Below, piece by piece: positions 28,883 to 38,851 of a stretch of 64,000 nt of DNA. The stretch's first letter is position 1, and every line of letters begins with the position of its first letter. The notes under the pieces were generated by a model, which saw only the letters and a program-made list of their open reading frames with translations, did not search any database and was not told the origin of the DNA. The stretch spans positions 310,001 to 374,000 of the forward strand of contig NZ_LVHF01000028.1 in assembly GCF_001650345.1 (NCBI RefSeq). The letters are read 5' to 3'. Both the position numbers and the translations under genes were made by a program. The DNA comes from Photobacterium jeanii (GTDB lineage Bacteria; Pseudomonadota; Gammaproteobacteria; Enterobacterales; Vibrionaceae).

Positions 28883-31219
28883 ATGACGACGGACTCAAAT
28901 GTGACAGCAGCACAAACTCAAGTATCAGCGGATTCAAAAACAGTAACTCACATTCTGGGTTACCCACGTATTGGCGCTCAGCGCGAACTCAAATTTGCTT
29001 TGGAAAAGTATTGGCGTGGCGAGATTGATCAAAACGAATTAAAAGAAGTGGGTAGCCACTTACGTCATCGCCACTGGCAAGATCAAATTGGCGCAGGGCT
29101 TGATTACGTTTCTGTGGGTGATTTTGCATGGTACGACCATGTTCTTAACACCAGCATGCTGCTTGGTCACATCCCACAACGCCACAATAATGGCTTCCCT
29201 GATCTTGATACGCTGTTCCGTGTCGGTCGTGGTAAAGCACCAACAGGTTGTGCGTGTGCAGCATCTGACATGACGAAGTGGTTCAACACTAACTACCACT
29301 ACATTGTGCCGGAATTTACCAAAGATGATGAGTTCAACGTTAGTTGGCTACAACTGTTTGAAGAAGTGGCGGAAGCGAAAAAAGCGGGTCACGATGTCAA
29401 ACCCGTGTTGTTAGGTCCAGTTTCGTACCTATGGCTAGGGAAAGAAAAACAAGACGACTTTGACCGACTCACGCTGTTGCCGCGTTTGCTAACGGCATAC
29501 CAACAAATTCTGACTAAGTTAGCAGCGCTCGGTGTTGAGTGGGTGCAAATTGATGAACCGGTTCTTGCGCTGGAATTACCAAAAGAGTGGGCAGACTCCT
29601 TTAAATTGGCATACCAAGTGCTGAAAAGTGATGTGAAGCTACTGCTAACGACGTACTTCGATAACATTACCCATCACCTTGATAAAATTGTGGCGCTGGA
29701 TGTGGATGGTCTTCACCTTGACTTATCAGCTTCACCAGAACAATTAGAGCAAGTGGTCGCACAATTGCCGCAGCACTGGGTATTGTCAGCCGGTGTCATT
29801 AATGGCCGTAACGTATGGCGCGCCGATCTTGTTGTTCAACTAGAACGCCTTGCGCCAGTGAAAGCCAAACTAGGTGAGCGTTTATGGGTAGCATCGTCAT
29901 GTTCATTACTGCACAGCCCCATTGATTTGGAGTTAGAGACAGATATCGATCCGGAAGTGCGTCAATGGTTGTCTTTCGCTAAGCAAAAATGTCGTGAGGT
30001 AACGCTAGTAGCGCGTGCGCTTGATGGCGATAAGCTGGCAGTACTTGAGTGTGAAAAATACAGTGCGCCAATTAAAGCACGTGCTACCAGCGAGCGTGTT
30101 AATAATGCTGAAGTTCGCCAACGTACTAATGCTATTACTGCCGCTTTGGCTGAGCGTAAAGCACCATATGCGGAACGTGCTCGTCAGCAACGTGCAGCGC
30201 TAGGATTGCCACTATTGCCAACCACTACCATTGGCTCATTCCCGCAAACTAACGAAATTCGTACTCAGCGCCGTGATTTTAAAGCGGGTCGTTTAAACGA
30301 AGTCGATTACACAGCAGCACTGAAAGCTCATATTGCCGATGCGATTACCCGTCAGGAAGCACTGGATCTCGATGTATTCGTACACGGTGAAGCCGAACGT
30401 AACGACATGGTGGAATACTTTGCCGAACTGCTTGAAGGCTTTGCGGTGACTCGCTTTGGTTGGGTACAGAGCTATGGTTCACGTTGTGTGAAACCTGCGG
30501 TGGTGGTATCAGATATTTACCGTGCTAAACCAATGACAGTAGAGTGGGCGACGTATGCGCAATCACTGACAGATAAACCCGTGAAAGGGATGCTGACAGG
30601 CCCTGTAACGATCCTTGGCTGGACCTTCCCGCGCGAAGATATAACTCGCGAGCAAATTGCTAACCAAATTGCATTGGCACTACGTGATGAGGTGGCAGAT
30701 CTTCAACAAGCGGGTATCAACATCATTCAAATTGATGAGCCAGCTATTCGTGAAGGGTTACCGCTAAAAGCGAGCCAATGGCAAGCGTATCTTGATTGGG
30801 CTGTGAATGCCTTTAAGATTTCCGCCGCAAGTGCAGAGCCTGCAACACAGATTCACACTCACATGTGTTACAGCGAGTTTAACCACATCATTGAGTCAGT
30901 GGCAGCCTTGGATGCGGATGTGATCACCATTGAGACTTCGCGCTCAGATATGGAGCTACTAAAAGCATTTGAAGAGTTCGCGTATCCGAATGAAATTGGT
31001 CCTGGTGTGTACGACATTCACTCGCCAAACATCCCTTCGGTTGAACAGATTGTTCACTTGATTGAGAAAGCAGAAGGTTTGATCCCGGCTGAGCGTTTAT
31101 GGATTAACCCAGACTGTGGTTTGAAGACGCGTAACTGGCAAGAAACGGAAGCGGCATTAACGAATTTAGTGAAAGCTGCCAAGCAGTTAAGGAAGCAATG
31201 GCAGGCGAAGGCGGTATAA
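28883..31219 (+). CDS. metE: Cobalamin-independent methionine synthase
   Basis: 5-methyltetrahydropteroyltriglutamate-homocysteine methyltransferase of 778 residues (E. coli MetE has 753). It makes methionine without vitamin B12. The ATG at 28883 lies 8 bases after AAGGAG; the upstream in-frame ATG at 28778 would give an extra 35 residues with no support. Motifs include [20 protein letters not shown] at the N-terminus, [10 protein letters not shown] with zinc-binding His and Cys, and NPDCGLKTR with another zinc Cys. It diverges from metR. Confidence 0.97.
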   Translation: MTTDSNVTAAQTQVSADSKTVTHILGYPRIGAQRELKFALEKYWRGEIDQNELKEVGSHLRHRHWQDQIGAGLDYVSVGDFAWYDHVLNTSMLLGHIPQRHNNGFPDLDTLFRVGRGKAPTGCACAASDMTKWFNTNYHYIVPEFTKDDEFNVSWLQLFEEVAEAKKAGHDVKPVLLGPVSYLWLGKEKQDDFDRLTLLPRLLTAYQQILTKLAALGVEWVQIDEPVLALELPKEWADSFKLAYQVLKSDVKLLLTTYFDNITHHLDKIVALDVDGLHLDLSASPEQLEQVVAQLPQHWVLSAGVINGRNVWRADLVVQLERLAPVKAKLGERLWVASSCSLLHSPIDLELETDIDPEVRQWLSFAKQKCREVTLVARALDGDKLAVLECEKYSAPIKARATSERVNNAEVRQRTNAITAALAERKAPYAERARQQRAALGLPLLPTTTIGSFPQTNEIRTQRRDFKAGRLNEVDYTAALKAHIADAITRQEALDLDVFVHGEAERNDMVEYFAELLEGFAVTRFGWVQSYGSRCVKPAVVVSDIYRAKPMTVEWATYAQSLTDKPVKGMLTGPVTILGWTFPREDITREQIANQIALALRDEVADLQQAGINIIQIDEPAIREGLPLKASQWQAYLDWAVNAFKISAASAEPATQIHTHMCYSEFNHIIESVAALDADVITIETSRSDMELLKAFEEFAYPNEIGPGVYDIHSPNIPSVEQIVHLIEKAEGLIPAERLWINPDCGLKTRNWQETEAALTNLVKAAKQLRKQWQAKAV

Positions 31220-31266
31220 ATAACCGAGACTGAATAAGGTGTAAATCACGGTTTATATTTTCTTAC

Positions 31267-31292
31267 AAAGGCGCTTGATAAGCGTCTTTTCT
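31267..31292 (+). terminator. metE terminator
   Basis: AAAGGCGCTT (31267-31276) pairs with AAGCGTCTTT (31280-31289) with one G-U pair, followed by further T-rich sequence. Confidence 0.8.
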
Positions 31293-31450
31293 ATTTGCAG
31301 GAAGATGGCGACAAATAATGGATAAATAGCATGATTTTTAAGGTGAATAATAAAAACTGTTGATGAGAGTAAAATAATGGCATTGCAGACTGGTAATTGA
31401 CTGATTTTGCTCTAACAATAGAGGTACAAAAATAATTGGAAAGGAATCCA

Positions 31451-33061
31451 ATGGGACGTCGCCTCTACTACATTACCGTTATTTCTACAATTGTTGGTGT
31501 TGTATTATCCAGTGTCTTCTTTTGGTTGTTTTATCAGGTTGAAACAAAGAATATTGAGCGTGAATTTCAAGATGAAGTGAACGACAAGGCTTTATCGTAT
31601 TATAAAGGATTACAATTTCATCTCGAGGGAGTCTACGCGCTAAAGTCTCACTTTGATAATAATGAAATTCTCACCGCCAGCGCCTTTGCCAATAATTCGG
31701 CGTTCATTCTTAGCCGCCATAACAAGGTGAAAGCATTAGAGTGGATACCCAAAGTCGCACACCAAGAAAGAAGCGCGTACGAGCAGCAAGGTAAGCGCAA
31801 CTATCCTCAATTTAGCATCACGGAGCGCTTGGCATCAGGCATTATGGTGCCAGCTTCTATTCGTGAGTATTACTATCCGGTTTACTATTTAGAACCACTT
31901 GAAGGCAATCGGGCTGCGCTTGGGTACGATATGAGTTCAAATGCCCAGCGTCGTGAGGTGATGTACCGTGCGATTGAAAGTGGCAATATGGAAATATCTG
32001 AGGGTGTGAAGTTAGTCCAGTCAGAAAATAATGATATTGGTGTACTTGCGTTATTGCCTGTATATCAAGACCTTGCACAACCTAAAAACGAATTGAATTT
32101 AAAAGGTTTTATATTAGGGGTATTTGATCTTTCGTCGATATTTTCTTCAATATATCGCGGTGGCGAAAATACAGAGTTAGCCCTTAATCTTTGGGATACC
32201 ACGATACCTGCCAAACGTACTTTGTTATTCGCGCGGCAAATAGAAGGTGAAGCGCAGCAGTCATTATTGCCGCAATACCGTTATACCCGCTCAGTAATGG
32301 ATTTAGGTGGACGTCGCTGGGTATTAGAAGCGACACCGTCAGAGCTGTATTTTTCCGAGCGTCGCACTCAAACACCGTTTTGGGTATTTGTAGCGGGAAA
32401 CCTATTTTTTGGTTTATCAAGTTGGTTAGCTTTTGTCGCCGCAAAGAAAAATCAGCAGACCCAAAATGCGTTGGATGAGAAAAACATACAACTCAATGAA
32501 GCCAATGAAAAGTTGGAGCGATTGACGAAAACCGATGCGCTAACGGGGATCGCTAATCGCCGCTACTTTGACGAATATTTCCAGCAAGAGTTTTTGCGGG
32601 CAAAGCGGGAGAAAAAGCCATTAGCTTTATTGGTGTTGGATATCGATGCCTTTAAGGCGTTTAACGATACTTATGGCCATCAAGCAGGGGATCGTTGCTT
32701 ACGTTTAGTGGCGACAGAGCTTGAGCGTATTTTAAAGCGTCCTGCTGATCATATTGCCCGTATAGGCGGTGAGGAGTTTGCTATTTTGCTGCCTAATACC
32801 AATAACGGTGAAGTGGTTGCTCGGCAGTGTAAAGTAGCGATCGAGCGGCTTGCCATTGAGCATAAGAGCGCAGAGCACGCGAAAATTGTGACTATTTCTG
32901 TTGGTGTCGTTTCAGGCTGTAAACTAGAAAATCACACCCCAGATACTTTGTTTAATCTTGCTGATTCGGCGTTGTACCAAGCTAAGTCAGCAGGCAGAAA
33001 TACGGTGCGTGCCATCAGCGTTTTACCGAATCCAAAACCTGAATTAATGACTTTGTGTTAG
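31451..33061 (+). CDS. CHASE-domain diguanylate cyclase
   Basis: A 536-residue protein. The ATG at 31451 follows AAGGAA by 4-5 bases; the TTG at 31436 overlaps that site. A first transmembrane segment (residues 8-28) precedes a periplasmic CHASE domain (about 40-270; NKVKALEWIPKVAHQERSAY and REYYYPVYYLEP), a second transmembrane segment (about 305-325), a short coiled coil, and a GGDEF domain (about 360-520). The active site is GGEEF in RIGGEEFAILLP, and the RxxD inhibitory site RPAD lies five residues before it. It should make cyclic di-GMP in response to an external signal. Confidence 0.93.
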   Translation: MGRRLYYITVISTIVGVVLSSVFFWLFYQVETKNIEREFQDEVNDKALSYYKGLQFHLEGVYALKSHFDNNEILTASAFANNSAFILSRHNKVKALEWIPKVAHQERSAYEQQGKRNYPQFSITERLASGIMVPASIREYYYPVYYLEPLEGNRAALGYDMSSNAQRREVMYRAIESGNMEISEGVKLVQSENNDIGVLALLPVYQDLAQPKNELNLKGFILGVFDLSSIFSSIYRGGENTELALNLWDTTIPAKRTLLFARQIEGEAQQSLLPQYRYTRSVMDLGGRRWVLEATPSELYFSERRTQTPFWVFVAGNLFFGLSSWLAFVAAKKNQQTQNALDEKNIQLNEANEKLERLTKTDALTGIANRRYFDEYFQQEFLRAKREKKPLALLVLDIDAFKAFNDTYGHQAGDRCLRLVATELERILKRPADHIARIGGEEFAILLPNTNNGEVVARQCKVAIERLAIEHKSAEHAKIVTISVGVVSGCKLENHTPDTLFNLADSALYQAKSAGRNTVRAISVLPNPKPELMTLC

Positions 33062-33106
33062 TGCCTTTCTGTTAGTGTCTTTGTGTGACAGAAAAAGGGT
33101 AATAAA

Positions 33107-33152
33107 AAAAGCGAAGCCTGTATGCGTTATCTGGAACGCGGGCTTCGCTTTT
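33107..33152. terminator. Bidirectional terminator
   Basis: AAAAGCGAAGCC (33107-33118) pairs with GGCTTCGCTTTT (33141-33152) with an inner GCGTT/AACGC stem. It lies between the CHASE-GGDEF gene and the convergent META gene. Confidence 0.85.
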
Positions 33153-33185
33153 AATGTTTAAACGTCATTACTAACTAGATGTGAA

Positions 33186-33614
33186 TTACTTTGCTTTACG
33201 TACGAAAGTTAGTGTGTGCTCAGCACCTTTAAGTACTAGCTCATCACCTTGAATGCTTGCTTCACTCCATACGCTTAGTGTTTTAGCGAAGGTGTTTTCT
33301 AGCTGCATTTCTGGCTCAGAACATGCCATCATGGTCATGCCCATTTTGTCGATGCGCACTTTGCCTTCTTTTACTTCAGCTTGACCGAAGTAACGGTTAC
33401 AGCCAGCAAAACCATTAGCGTTCATATCAGCACCTAGTTCTAGGTTTGGTGCTGGCATTTGCTCTGGTAGTGACAATGCTTCGCTATCAACTTGAGTTAG
33501 TACCCAGTTGTTGTTAGTTAGCACTTGTTCTGTTGCTACCTGTGCAGTATTGCTGCTAGCGCATGCAGCAAGCATTGCTGGAATAGCAAGAGTCGCTAAT
33601 AAACGCTTTTTCAT
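33186..33614 (-). CDS. META-domain (HslJ-like) lipoprotein
   Basis: A 142-residue predicted lipoprotein with lipobox LAAC (MKKRLLATLAIPAMLAACAS). The rest is a META domain: NNWVLTQVDSEALSLPEQM, GFAGCNRYFGQAEVKEGKV and MGMTMMACSEPEMQLENTFA. HslJ-type META proteins have been linked to heat shock and antibiotic tolerance. The ATG at 33614 is used rather than the TTG five codons upstream. Confidence 0.87.
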   Translation of the reverse strand: MKKRLLATLAIPAMLAACASSNTAQVATEQVLTNNNWVLTQVDSEALSLPEQMPAPNLELGADMNANGFAGCNRYFGQAEVKEGKVRIDKMGMTMMACSEPEMQLENTFAKTLSVWSEASIQGDELVLKGAEHTLTFVRKAK

Positions 33615-33824
33615 AGTTGGTTTCCCCAATCAGTAATGGCCGAAAGGCTTTGGTATTTGATCATTATATAGGTTTATGTTGAACCTAAGCTAGATAAAGT
33701 TTAGAACAACACGTTGCTAAATGTTTTATCACCGATGCCGTGAAACGAGCAATATCCAAAGCCTAAAAATGTGTAAGCTTTACGTCAATTTTACATTGTT
33801 CATAAGCTTAACTGGGTCATTTGA

Positions 33825-35534
33825 TTACTTTTTTTTGCTTTGGTTCAGTGCAATTGCCTGCTCTTGAGCCATGTGAAGGTGCACATCTTGCTGAGGGAAT
33901 GGAATCGATAGACCTACCTCATCAAAGCGGCGTTTTACTTCACGTGTGACATCCCAATATACATCCCAGTAGTCTTCAGTTTTCACCCAAGGGCGAACGA
34001 TATAATCCACCGAAGAGGTATTGAGAGTATGGAGCTTGATGGTTTTCTCTGGCTGGCGAAGTACCATAGGGTGCTCATCGATAATGTCGTTGAACACTTT
34101 TTCTGCCAGATCTAAATCATCGCTATAACCTATGCCAAATACCATATCGACTCGACGTACTCGCTCATGGGTCACGTTCTTAATGGTATCGCCCCAAATC
34201 TTGCTGTTCGGCACGATCAGGATTTGGTTATCAAAAGTTTTGATTGTGGTGCTAACCAGGCTCATGTGGCTTACCTTGCCTGATACGCCGCCAGCTTCGA
34301 CAAAATCACCTACATCAAACGGACGGTAGATCAGCAGCATCATGCCTGAGGCAAAGTTAGATAAGGTGTCTTGCAAAGCGAAACCAATGATCACACCAGC
34401 AACCCCAAAACCCGTTAGGATAGGGGTTAGATCCAAGCCGATTTGTGACAACGCAATTAGCAAACCAATACAAAAGACCCCTTTACCCGACATCGAAATA
34501 AAGAAGTCTTGCATTAATTGCGACATGCGTAGATTCGGAGCGCCTACTGCTTTACGTACCATTTTGCGCGTGACATTTTTCAATACTCGGAATAGGGCAA
34601 TGATGACGATGAAAATCAGTAGCTTAAAGGCTAATTGTGGCGCGTTATCACCTAACCAAGAGGTGATGTTTTCGAGGTTGTTTTTGGCAATCGACACAAT
34701 GACGGCAATGTTAAGTAGGTCATTGGTGACATTACCGGTTTGTTCAAACAACTGCTTTTTATATTCGGCAGTGTTGATCTTCATGTTATCGCCAAGCTTG
34801 ATCAGTGCTTGTAGGCTACTGATATCCCCTTTTACCTGACGATCAGCAAGAATATGGATCAGTTGCAACGATCCTTTTTCGCTCTCGGCAGCTGATTTCA
34901 ACTGGTTATTGAGCATTTGTTCTTGCTGACTATTGAAGTTTAACGAGGCTGATAAAAACTCCAATTTATGCTCAATAACACCTTTGAGCTCAGCTTGCTG
35001 TTTGCTGGTATCGACATCGAGCTTTTCTAACCAGATATAGTTGATGCGCTGTTGATCAAGCAATCGCAGTAAGAACTTATGTGTTTCCTGAGTTTTCTTT
35101 TGAAACAGCAGTTTTTGCTCGTCAGGCATATCATCGAGCTTGAGTTCATCTTCTGCAATTTTCTTGGTTAGAAAAGTAATCGCTTCATCAACAAAGGCAA
35201 CTTGTTCCTTTACCTTCGCCAAGATCTGCTGGTGGTATTGCACCTTAAGATCGCGCTGACTCGCGGTGTCATCGACGATATTTTCGATTACCTCGCGCAA
35301 TTCATCATTTTTGTTGATCAGCTGCAAACTCACCACGCTTTGTGCTGAACCTTTTGTGGTTTTAGATTCGTTCAATAGCTCTGTGAGTTCAGCGGTTAGT
35401 TTTTCAATTTGAGTAATTTCCACTGGCGTAGTGGTTACAACGGTTTCTTCTTGTGGTTTTTCTTCTTGCGCGAGAGCGATATTGCTCCAGCTCAGTGAAG
35501 AAACGAGTAGGAAGAAAATGCACAGCAAACGCAT
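33825..35534 (-). CDS. MscS-family mechanosensitive channel with a long periplasmic N-terminus
   Basis: A 569-residue protein. The ATG at 35534 follows AGGAG by 8 bases; a GTG at 35543 overlaps that site. A signal peptide is followed by a long helical, coiled-coil region (about residues 30-240), several membrane helices and the MscS core. The pore helix region GFGVAGVIIGFALQDTLSNF and the downstream MMLLIYRPFDVGDFVEAGGV are clear. The C-terminal vestibule domain ends FPQQDVHLHM. It would release solutes on hypoosmotic shock. Confidence 0.9.
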   Translation of the reverse strand: MRLLCIFFLLVSSLSWSNIALAQEEKPQEETVVTTTPVEITQIEKLTAELTELLNESKTTKGSAQSVVSLQLINKNDELREVIENIVDDTASQRDLKVQYHQQILAKVKEQVAFVDEAITFLTKKIAEDELKLDDMPDEQKLLFQKKTQETHKFLLRLLDQQRINYIWLEKLDVDTSKQQAELKGVIEHKLEFLSASLNFNSQQEQMLNNQLKSAAESEKGSLQLIHILADRQVKGDISSLQALIKLGDNMKINTAEYKKQLFEQTGNVTNDLLNIAVIVSIAKNNLENITSWLGDNAPQLAFKLLIFIVIIALFRVLKNVTRKMVRKAVGAPNLRMSQLMQDFFISMSGKGVFCIGLLIALSQIGLDLTPILTGFGVAGVIIGFALQDTLSNFASGMMLLIYRPFDVGDFVEAGGVSGKVSHMSLVSTTIKTFDNQILIVPNSKIWGDTIKNVTHERVRRVDMVFGIGYSDDLDLAEKVFNDIIDEHPMVLRQPEKTIKLHTLNTSSVDYIVRPWVKTEDYWDVYWDVTREVKRRFDEVGLSIPFPQQDVHLHMAQEQAIALNQSKKK

Positions 35535-35871
35535 GAATGTCACTCCTGCGATTTAGTTAAATGACAGTTATTGAGTACATACTCAGTCTGGCGAAGTATA
35601 GATGGCAGGAAAAGTGTGATGTCAGTTCAAAGTTAAGATTCAGGTTTGAGTGCTTTTTCAACGAATTACCAATACAAGCAAAACGTGACTCGGTTCATGC
35701 TATGGAAAAAAGGTAAGGTAAATAAGTGCTTACACTGTCAAAACGGATGGTTTTGCCATTCATCAATCCTATAATGTTTTAGCTAATTATAAATAAACCA
35801 ATAACTTAATTAGTCACGTGTATTTGTGAGTATTTCATTTTAGGTGCTCACTTTTTTATAGGGTTAGGTAC
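35535..35871. other. Intergenic region between the mscS-like gene and the Sel1 lipoprotein gene
   Basis: About 340 bases between divergent genes, AT-rich. A TATAAT at 35770-35775 is a possible minus-ten element for the plus-strand Sel1 gene, though no good minus-thirty-five element matches it. No small gene or RNA was recognised. Confidence 0.5.
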
Positions 35872-37827
35872 ATGAAAAACTATTCAAAACAGTTGATGCT
35901 AGCAGCTATCTGTTCGGCAGGGTTATTAACAGGCTGTGCCAGCACGTATGAAGACGGACTGGAGGCGTATCAAGAAGGGGATCGTGCTAAAGCGCAGGAA
36001 ATTTGGCTGGGCTTAGCACAAGAGGGCAATATCGATGCCATGTATGGCGTGTACGAAGTTGCTAGTTATAACTACAACCAAGTGTCGGATGAAAATTTAA
36101 CTTGGTTACAAAAAGCGGCTGATGGTGGTCTGGCAAAGGCGCAGTACCAATATGGTCGTGAAATGTTTAAGCGAGGAAGTTACAAAGCGGCTTTCACTTA
36201 TATGGACAAAGCGGCTAAGCAACTATACCCGCAAGCGACCCAATTTTTAGATAAATACAAGCGCGTTCGTACTACCATGTTAGAGGCTGAACTTGAGCAG
36301 CCTGTAAGTATGTATAACTTAGGTTACTACTACAGCACTGGTGCGAGAGGATTAACCAAGAGCAAAGCCAAAGCTGCAGAGTGGTATCAAAAGGCGGCTG
36401 ATAAAGGTGATGCTTTTGCCCTCAATAACCTCGCTATTTTTTACCAAAATGGTGTAGGTGTGACTCGAGACTACGCTAAAGCTATCGATTTGTATAAAAA
36501 AGCTATTGATGTTGGCTCCAAAACTGCTTTTTATAATTTAGGTCGTATGTACCAAGATGGTACAGGTGTAGCACGTAACTACAGCAAAGCTAAGGCGTAT
36601 TTCCAAAAAGGCGCAGAGAAGGGTGAAGCTAACGCTCAGAATTCATTAGCCAACTTATACACTGAGGGCAAAGGTGTAGAGCGTGATCATAAAAAGGCTT
36701 ATGAGTGGTACTTAAAAGCGGCGGCGCAAAACCAAGATGCAGCACAATACAACTTAGGTAATGTGTTCTATTTTGGTCGTGTAGGTGAACCTGATTTTGC
36801 TCAAGCTGCTAATTGGTATCGCAAAGCAGCTAAGCAAGGCTATATGTCCGCACAAGCTAACTTAGCGATAATGTATGCTGAAGGTGAGGGTGTTCCGCAA
36901 GATTATAAGCAATCTATTTATTGGGGGAAGAAAGCCGCCGCACAGGGTAGCGCTTCAGCTCAGTATGGTTTGGGTAACCGTTATTACTTTGGTCAAGGTG
37001 TGAAGAAAAACCGCTACACTGCAGTACGTTGGTACGAAAAAGCCGCGAAGCAAGGGGATAGCAAAGCGCAATTTAGCTTAGGTAACAGCTATGCTTTTGG
37101 TGATGGCAATGCAAAAAATGAAGTGCGTGCCTTGCAATGGTATAACAAAGCGGCCAAACAGGGGCATATTACAGCTCAGTACAACTTGGGCGTGATGTAT
37201 AGCAATGGCGAAGGTACGAAGCGTGATTACGACAAAGCCATTTCTTGGTATAAAAAAGCGGCGAACGCGGGTCATGCCAGTGCACAGAACAATTTAGGTT
37301 TGGCCTATCAGTATGGTCGTGGCGTGAAGAAAAACTATGCATGGGCGACGTATTGGTTTGCTAAGTCAGCTCAGCAGGGTAATAACTATGCTAAAGGAAA
37401 TATTGATAATGCACTTGGTCGTTTAAACAAATTTAACGTTGCAAAAGCGAACACCGAAGTATTTGCAGGAACAACGACATCGAGCAAGCTGCTAAAACGT
37501 ATCGCCAAAAATGAGCTGGTCTATAGCTTAGGATCGCAAAACGGCTGGACTGAGGTGTATTACCCAAGTGATTACACACTTGGTTACGTAAAATCAGACT
37601 TGCTAAAAACAAAGTCAGCGACCAGACCAAAGAAAACGGCTTCCGCTAATTACGATCCATACCCTGCACGTCCACAAGCTAAATCAGGTTTTGTCACTTG
37701 TAACACCAAGTGTACTAATGGTAATTGCTACCGAACTTATTCAGACGGGCGAAAAGTACATTTCCAAGCGAAACAAAAATGGAATCCTTTTACCTCTCAG
37801 TTTGAATGGGACTCTGGCGGTTGCTAA
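35872..37827 (+). CDS. Sel1-repeat lipoprotein with C-terminal SH3-like domain
   Basis: A 651-residue predicted lipoprotein (lipobox LTGC at about residues 19-22). About ten Sel1-like repeats follow (for example AAEWYQKAADKGDAFALNNL and AKAIDLYKKAIDVGSKTAFY), forming an alpha solenoid that usually acts as a protein-binding scaffold. Residues about 525-580 look like a bacterial SH3 domain (EVFAGTTTSSKLLKRIAKNE, then NGWTEVYYPSDYTLGYVKSD). The last 50 residues have four cysteines (CNTKCTNGNC and a final Cys). It probably acts in the envelope, binding peptidoglycan or partner proteins. The partner is unknown. Confidence 0.85.
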   Translation: MKNYSKQLMLAAICSAGLLTGCASTYEDGLEAYQEGDRAKAQEIWLGLAQEGNIDAMYGVYEVASYNYNQVSDENLTWLQKAADGGLAKAQYQYGREMFKRGSYKAAFTYMDKAAKQLYPQATQFLDKYKRVRTTMLEAELEQPVSMYNLGYYYSTGARGLTKSKAKAAEWYQKAADKGDAFALNNLAIFYQNGVGVTRDYAKAIDLYKKAIDVGSKTAFYNLGRMYQDGTGVARNYSKAKAYFQKGAEKGEANAQNSLANLYTEGKGVERDHKKAYEWYLKAAAQNQDAAQYNLGNVFYFGRVGEPDFAQAANWYRKAAKQGYMSAQANLAIMYAEGEGVPQDYKQSIYWGKKAAAQGSASAQYGLGNRYYFGQGVKKNRYTAVRWYEKAAKQGDSKAQFSLGNSYAFGDGNAKNEVRALQWYNKAAKQGHITAQYNLGVMYSNGEGTKRDYDKAISWYKKAANAGHASAQNNLGLAYQYGRGVKKNYAWATYWFAKSAQQGNNYAKGNIDNALGRLNKFNVAKANTEVFAGTTTSSKLLKRIAKNELVYSLGSQNGWTEVYYPSDYTLGYVKSDLLKTKSATRPKKTASANYDPYPARPQAKSGFVTCNTKCTNGNCYRTYSDGRKVHFQAKQKWNPFTSQFEWDSGGC

Positions 37828-38370
37828 TACGCTTCTAAGTGGGATGCATTTATCCTGAATTAGTACACCTAAATAAAATTAAGCGGCTTTACTAAAAAGC
37901 CGCTTATGAATAATCCGCGCTAAATTTTCAACTTATATTCAGCTATTACTCCATTTAATTAAATTCTGCTAATAGGGCAGTTTTCCTGCTAATTATTATC
38001 TGTGATAAATAGCAATCTAAGTCACATTACAACGCGAAGAGTAGACCGATTTCGATACCTCTATCAAGGATTATATTTTGCTACTAAGGTAGTATGGCTT
38101 CGCCGTTGATAATCGACGGTTTAAATCTTAACTATATGTAAGATAAGGTTTTATTTGCTATTTTTGTTTGTGAGTATCATAACTATGATATTCATGCTGC
38201 TGTTGCATTGATTATCGCTTCTACGCTCAATGATGAGCATTTAACTTAATTTTATTATTCCTATATTTAAATCGGCATTTTTTATCGCTGAGGTTCACGT
38301 ATAAATTTTATTTACTTGTAGCGGCAGGACAAAGCGCCTTTATAAGTGAAAACACAAAAGAGAGCCTGTT
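37828..38370. other. Intergenic region before the MauE-like gene
   Basis: About 540 bases. It holds the terminator at 37881 and then AT-rich sequence. A tight imperfect palindrome CCGTTGATAATCGACGG is at about 38103-38119. No ORF with a ribosome binding site and no recognised riboswitch were seen. Confidence 0.5.
37881..37907 (+). terminator. Terminator after the Sel1 lipoprotein gene
   Basis: AAGCGGCTTT (37881-37890) pairs with AAAGCCGCTT (37896-37905). The T-tract is better on the minus strand, but the only nearby gene that ends here is on the plus strand. Confidence 0.65.
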
Positions 38371-38817
38371 ATGAAAACGAGAGGCAAGCTTCATCTATTT
38401 GTTACTTCTTTTGTATTGCTATGTGCTGCCGCGCTGACAGTGAAAGGCATCTTCTTTACTGAGCATACTCGATTGCTATTGAGTGATACTGGTGCTGTTC
38501 CTGTTATGTATAGCGGAGTAATAGCGTTCGCGATCCCTCTCATTCTAGGCATTAGTGTGGTTACAGCCTGCTTAGGCATTACATCATTACTGCCTGTCGT
38601 GGTCGTGTTTGGTATGCATATCGCCCTGATGGGGCTGGCTCTTTATCAAGGTTTACATTTTGATTGTGGTTGTTACCTGCCGGGTTCAGTTCAGTCAGAG
38701 GTGTATAGCACGCTTCAGTTACAGTTTTTCATTATGCTGTTGGTTCTTCTTCTGTCAGCAGCACTATTTTATTTCAATAGCTTGGCTCGCACTCATGCGC
38801 TGAAATCAAGCGTATGA
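38371..38817 (+). CDS. MauE/DoxX-like membrane protein
   Basis: A 148-residue membrane protein with four hydrophobic segments. A CGC motif in HFDCGCYLPGS near residue 95 resembles the redox-active cysteines of MauE-family membrane proteins, which take part in periplasmic disulfide chemistry. It sits 34 bases before a secreted rhodanese gene on the same strand, so the two probably form an operon concerned with periplasmic thiol or sulfur chemistry. This is inference. Confidence 0.6.
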   Translation: MKTRGKLHLFVTSFVLLCAAALTVKGIFFTEHTRLLLSDTGAVPVMYSGVIAFAIPLILGISVVTACLGITSLLPVVVVFGMHIALMGLALYQGLHFDCGCYLPGSVQSEVYSTLQLQFFIMLLVLLLSAALFYFNSLARTHALKSSV

Positions 38818-38851
38818 AGTGGCAAAAGCCCATTATCAAAAGGATACGATC

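Noticed and set aside
38103..38119. A compact palindrome before the MauE-like gene, considered as a riboswitch or terminator element
   Set aside because: The loop would be too small, there is no T-tract and no conserved riboswitch core was recognised.
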